Below, in pieces: positions 47,857 through 50,817 of a stretch of 50,817 bases of DNA (its first letter is position 1; the number at the start of each line of letters is the position of its first letter). This DNA is from Acidimicrobiales bacterium. GTDB taxonomy: Bacteria; Actinomycetota; Acidimicrobiia; Acidimicrobiales; JACCXE01. The notes below the pieces were generated by a model. That model was not told the origin of the DNA. It searched no databases and saw nothing but the letters and a program-made list of their open reading frames with translations. The position numbers were made by a program, and so were the translations under genes. Where the stretch lies: positions 1 through 50,817 of the forward strand of contig DASZWD010000055.1 in NCBI GenBank assembly GCA_035546775.1, in the 5' to 3' direction.

Positions 47857-50130
47857 GTGCACAATCTGGAGGGGCTGGGTCTCGACGAGCTGATGACGCG
47901 GGCGCGTATTCGCCGCTCGCTGGCCACGGGCAACCGCATCACGTTTTCGCCGAAGGTCTTCATCCCGCTGACGCGTCTGTGTCGCGACCGCTGCGGCTAC
48001 TGCACCTTCGCCACGGCCCCGGCGCGCGTCGAGGCGCCGTACCTGTCGCTCGAGCAGGTCGTCGACATCGCCCGCCGCGGTGCGACGACCGGCTGTCACG
48101 AGGCGCTGTTCACCCTCGGCGAAGCACCGGAGGAGCGCTACCCGGCGGCGCGTGACTGGTTGGACGCCAACGGGTACGCGTCGACCGTCGACTACCTCGT
48201 CGCCGCATGCGCCGCGGTGCGCGACGAGACGGGGTTGTTGCCCCACGCCAATCCGGGCGCGCTGTCCTACGACGAGATCGTGCGGCTCCGGGCGGTCTCG
48301 GCTTCCCAGGGGATGATGCTCGAGACGCTGCGCGCCGACCTCCCCTGCCATCGTGGCGCCCCGGACAAGACGCCCGAGCGCCGGCTCGCGACCTTGGAAG
48401 CGGCGGGGCAGGCGCAAGTGCCCTATACGACGGGCATCCTCGTCGGCATCGGCGAGACGCGAGCCGACCGCATCGAAGCGCTCGAGGCGATCGCGGCGTC
48501 GCACGCCCGCAACGGCCACGTGCAAGAAGTGATCGTGCAGAATTTCCTGCCGAAGGCCGACACGGCGATGCACAACGCGCCGGCGTGCCCCGAGGAGGAG
48601 TTCCTGTGGACCATCGCCGTCGCCCGCCTGCTCCTTCCCCTCGACGTGCACCTGCAGGCCCCACCGAACCTGAGCGACGACTTCGGTGTGCTGCTCGACG
48701 CCGGCATCGACGACTGGGGCGGCGTCTCGCCGGTCACGCTCGACCACGTCAACCCCGAGCGCCCGTGGCCGGCGCTCGAACTGCTGCACCGCGAGACCGA
48801 GGCCCGTGGTCTGCGCCTCGCCCCGCGTCTCACGGCCTATCCCGAGTTCGTGCGCGATCCGCACCGGTGGCTCGCGCCCGAGATGCGTACGCCGGTGCTG
48901 CACCGGGAGGACGCTGCGGGTCTTGGCCGCGACCTCGACGCGTGGGTGTCGGGAGGCGAAGCGGAGCCGCCGCACCTGCTGCCCGGCCCGGCAAGCGCCA
49001 GTGGCCCGATCGAAGCCGTGCTGTCGGGCGTGCTCGACGGACACGAGGTCGGCGAGGACGAAATCGTCACGCTGTTCGGGGCGCGCGGTTCCGACGTCGC
49101 CGCGGTGGCCGCCGTCGCCAACGAGTTGCGCCAGCGCATCGTCGGCGACGAAGTCACCTGGGTCTCGAACCGCAACATCAACTACACGAACGTGTGCACC
49201 TTCAAGTGCAAGTTCTGCGCGTTCTCGAAGGGGCCGCTGTCGCTCAACCTGCGCGGCGCCCCATATCTGCTGGAGCTCGACGAGATCACGCGCCGCGTCG
49301 CTGAAGCGGAAGCCCTGGGCGCCACCGAGGTCTGCTTGCAAGGTGGCATCCACCCCGACTTCGACGGCGACTACTACCTCCACGTGATCGACGCCGTGCG
49401 CGCCGCCTCGCCGACGATCCATATTCACGGCTTCACCGCGCTGGAAGTGAACGAAGGCGCCCGTCGCTCCGAGGTGTCGCTGGCGGAGTACCTGCAGCGG
49501 TTGATGGCGGCGGGTCTCAAAACGCTGCCGGGCACGGCGGCGGAGATCCTGGACGACGAGGTGCGCGCCGTCCTGTGTCCGGACAAGGTGAACACCGAGG
49601 AGTGGCTCGAGGTGCACCGCACTGCGCACTCGGTCGGGTTGCGCTCGAACATCACGATCATGTTCGGCTCGATGGAAGAGCCCAAGCACTGGGCGCGGCA
49701 CATGCTGCGCACCCGGGCGCTGCAGCGCGAGACGGGCGGCTTCACCGAATTCGTGCCCCTCCCCTACGTCCACATGGCCACGCCGCTCTACATCCAGGGC
49801 AAGGCGCGCCAGGGACCCACCTTCCGCGAGGCACTGTTGATGCACGCCGTCGCCCGCATCGTCTACGCCGACTGCATTCCGAACATCCAGGCGTCGTGGG
49901 TGAAGATGGGCGGGCGCGGCGCCGCGCAACTGCTCAACGCCGGCTGCAACGACCTCGGCGGCACGCTGATCGACGAGAACATCTCGCGCGCCGCGGGCGC
50001 AGCGCACGGTCAGGCGATGGACCAGGCCGGCTTCGCCGAGATGGTCGCCGCCGCCAACGCCATCGACGCCGGCACGCGACGGTTGGTGCAGCGCACCACG
50101 CTGTATGGCCGCGTCAACGCTTCCGTCTGA
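47857..50130 (+). CDS. fbiC: FO synthase FbiC (fused CofG/CofH radical SAM)
   Basis: A 757-residue fusion of two radical SAM enzymes that make the F420 chromophore FO from tyrosine and the flavin precursor 5-amino-6-ribitylaminouracil. The N-terminal CofG half has its cluster motif CRDRCGYC (Cys42, 46, 49); the C-terminal CofH half has CTFKCKFC (Cys447, 451, 454). GGIHPDFDGDYY and GTAAEILDDEVRAVLCPDK are typical of CofH. Mycobacterial FbiC is about 856 residues, so this one lacks some N-terminal and linker sequence. Start GTG 47857. The product implies F420-dependent enzymes in this organism. Confidence 0.96.
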   Translation: MHNLEGLGLDELMTRARIRRSLATGNRITFSPKVFIPLTRLCRDRCGYCTFATAPARVEAPYLSLEQVVDIARRGATTGCHEALFTLGEAPEERYPAARDWLDANGYASTVDYLVAACAAVRDETGLLPHANPGALSYDEIVRLRAVSASQGMMLETLRADLPCHRGAPDKTPERRLATLEAAGQAQVPYTTGILVGIGETRADRIEALEAIAASHARNGHVQEVIVQNFLPKADTAMHNAPACPEEEFLWTIAVARLLLPLDVHLQAPPNLSDDFGVLLDAGIDDWGGVSPVTLDHVNPERPWPALELLHRETEARGLRLAPRLTAYPEFVRDPHRWLAPEMRTPVLHREDAAGLGRDLDAWVSGGEAEPPHLLPGPASASGPIEAVLSGVLDGHEVGEDEIVTLFGARGSDVAAVAAVANELRQRIVGDEVTWVSNRNINYTNVCTFKCKFCAFSKGPLSLNLRGAPYLLELDEITRRVAEAEALGATEVCLQGGIHPDFDGDYYLHVIDAVRAASPTIHIHGFTALEVNEGARRSEVSLAEYLQRLMAAGLKTLPGTAAEILDDEVRAVLCPDKVNTEEWLEVHRTAHSVGLRSNITIMFGSMEEPKHWARHMLRTRALQRETGGFTEFVPLPYVHMATPLYIQGKARQGPTFREALLMHAVARIVYADCIPNIQASWVKMGGRGAAQLLNAGCNDLGGTLIDENISRAAGAAHGQAMDQAGFAEMVAAANAIDAGTRRLVQRTTLYGRVNASV

Positions 50131-50134
50131 ACCG

Positions 50135-50746
50135 ATGCACGCCCTCGACCACGTGATGGTGGTCGTCGCCGACCTCGACGAAGCGGCGCACCGCTACGAC
50201 TCCGACTTCGGACTGGTCGCAGTGCCGGGCGGTCGCCACCCGGGATTCGGAACCGCCAACTCCATCATTCCGCTCGGCGACGCGTTCATCGAGCTGGTTG
50301 TCGTGGAAGACGCCGCTGTCAGCCCACTGGCGGAGTTCTTGTCGGGGCGCCTCGCCAGCGACGGCGAGGGCATCGTGGGTGTGTGCCTGCGCGCCGCGGA
50401 CTTCGCGGCGGTCGCAGCGCGGCTCGACTCACCGATCGTGCCGATGTCGCGCACGCGCCCCGATGGCACCGAACTGCACTGGGAGCTCACCGGGATCGAC
50501 GGCGCCCTGGTGCACGGATTGCCGTTCTTCATCTCCTGGGCGGTGGACGAGGATCACCCCGCCCGCATGCGCGTGGGGCATCCGAGCGGCGCCCGGGGTA
50601 TCGCGTGGGTCGAGATCGGCGGCGATCCCGAGCGCGTGCGGAGTTGGCTGGGCGAGGACGAAGCGCCATTGCGTCTCGTGGGCGGCGATCCTGGACCTCA
50701 TCGCTACGCCGTCACAACCGCCAGCGGTGAACTCACGCTCTCCTAG
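50135..50746 (+). CDS. glyoxalase-like (VOC superfamily) protein
   Basis: A 203-residue protein with a VOC start, ALDHVMVVVADLDEAAHRYDSDFGLVAVPGGRHPGFGTANSIIPLGD. His5 and Glu47, in FIELVVVED, are the likely metal ligands of the first module. A second, weaker module follows (GARGIAWVEIGGDPERVRSWLGED). The pattern fits the Glyoxalase_3-like group of unknown substrates. ATG 50135 lies four bases after the fbiC stop; a frame starting inside fbiC is ignored. Its TAG overlaps the stop of the convergent gene at the right edge. Confidence 0.87.
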   Translation: MHALDHVMVVVADLDEAAHRYDSDFGLVAVPGGRHPGFGTANSIIPLGDAFIELVVVEDAAVSPLAEFLSGRLASDGEGIVGVCLRAADFAAVAARLDSPIVPMSRTRPDGTELHWELTGIDGALVHGLPFFISWAVDEDHPARMRVGHPSGARGIAWVEIGGDPERVRSWLGEDEAPLRLVGGDPGPHRYAVTTASGELTLS

Positions 50747-50817
50747 CGGTCCCAGTACTCCTCGCTGAGCTTGGCCTCGATCGAGCGGATGTTGTCGCGG
50801 ACGCACGCGACGCAGTA
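50743..50817 (-). CDS. 3' end of a minus-strand gene, cut by the window edge
   Basis: Only the last 24 codons are present. The frame is open to the edge and ends YCVACVRDNIRSIEAKLSEEYWDR, with a CxxC pair and a charged helix, so it could be the end of a zinc-binding or helical protein. Its TAG (50745-50743) interlocks with the TAG of the glyoxalase-like gene. Too short to assign. Confidence 0.5.
   Translation of the reverse strand, partial: YCVACVRDNIRSIEAKLSEEYWDR

Noticed and set aside
46576-50007. 1143-codon minus-strand open frame
   Set aside because: Antisense to transaldolase and fbiC, which have clear catalytic motifs; its translation is Arg/Val/Gly/Asp low complexity typical of G+C-rich antisense frames.

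Overview
The window is high-G+C DNA, gene-dense, with few gaps and many 4-base ATGA/GTGA stop-start overlaps. It carries a complete Pup-proteasome locus (arc/mpa, dop, pup, prcB, prcA, pafA), a full Mce lipid-import operon, Tat genes, a HelY-type helicase, a MarP-like protease and a fused FbiC for coenzyme F420. Together these point to the Actinomycetota. The unfamiliar lineage-type hypotheticals and the gene order suggest a deep branch such as Acidimicrobiia rather than Mycobacteriales; that placement is inference. I see no rRNA, tRNA, CRISPR array, insertion sequence or phage block, and no stretch over 300 bases without a gene.

Layout. 1-10.4 kb: mixed housekeeping genes (lipoprotein, class II aldolase, tyrosine recombinase, EamA transporter, Gfo/Idh/MocA oxidoreductase, two unknown proteins, HAD phosphatase, zinc ribbon, enoyl-CoA hydratase, Nudix, GNAT, UspA, DUF4193-type acidic protein). 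10.4-20.1 kb, minus strand: a mce operon in canonical order (ATPase, yrbEA, yrbEB, mceA-F, Mce-associated protein). 20.1-23.3 kb: a double-length ThyX-like protein, an alcohol dehydrogenase and a lone DAGK C-terminal-like domain. 23.3-27.4 kb: helY, tatC, tatA/B and a zinc-ribbon protein. 27.6-37.6 kb: GDPD, signal peptidase I, a DUF3866-type protein, pafA, prcA, prcB, pup and dop, then a plus-strand P-loop kinase/sulfotransferase pair, then arc. 37.7-44.4 kb: ferredoxin, GNAT, MarP-like protease, trmI, three small membrane proteins, a Lon-N-domain protein, PBP4-type DacB, thioesterase and TetR. 44.4-50.8 kb, plus strand: unknown small protein, transketolase, transaldolase, fbiC, a glyoxalase-like protein, and the 3' end of a minus-strand gene at the right edge.

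How the genes work together. Dop deamidates the C-terminal Gln of Pup, PafA ligates Pup to lysines, ARC unfolds the tagged protein and PrcA/PrcB degrade it. The order trmI-arc-dop-pup-prcB-prcA-pafA-tatA-tatC-helY matches the mycobacterial neighbourhood, but here a plus-strand kinase-sulfotransferase pair separates arc from dop. The Mce operon would build an ATP-driven permease with a six-protein Mce assembly. Transketolase and transaldolase are translationally coupled parts of the non-oxidative pentose phosphate pathway.

No wholly new multi-gene system is proven. The most interesting leads are: (i) many starts preceded by a TANNNT hexamer at 6-8 bases, implying leaderless transcription, including a 23-base bidirectional promoter at 44393-44415; (ii) an inverted repeat over the kinase promoter opposite dop; (iii) a 23-bp perfect palindrome at 28274-28322; (iv) a hairpin containing the mceA start codon; (v) a tandem ThyX-like protein with altered catalytic motifs; (vi) a conserved-looking cluster of three small membrane proteins beside trmI.
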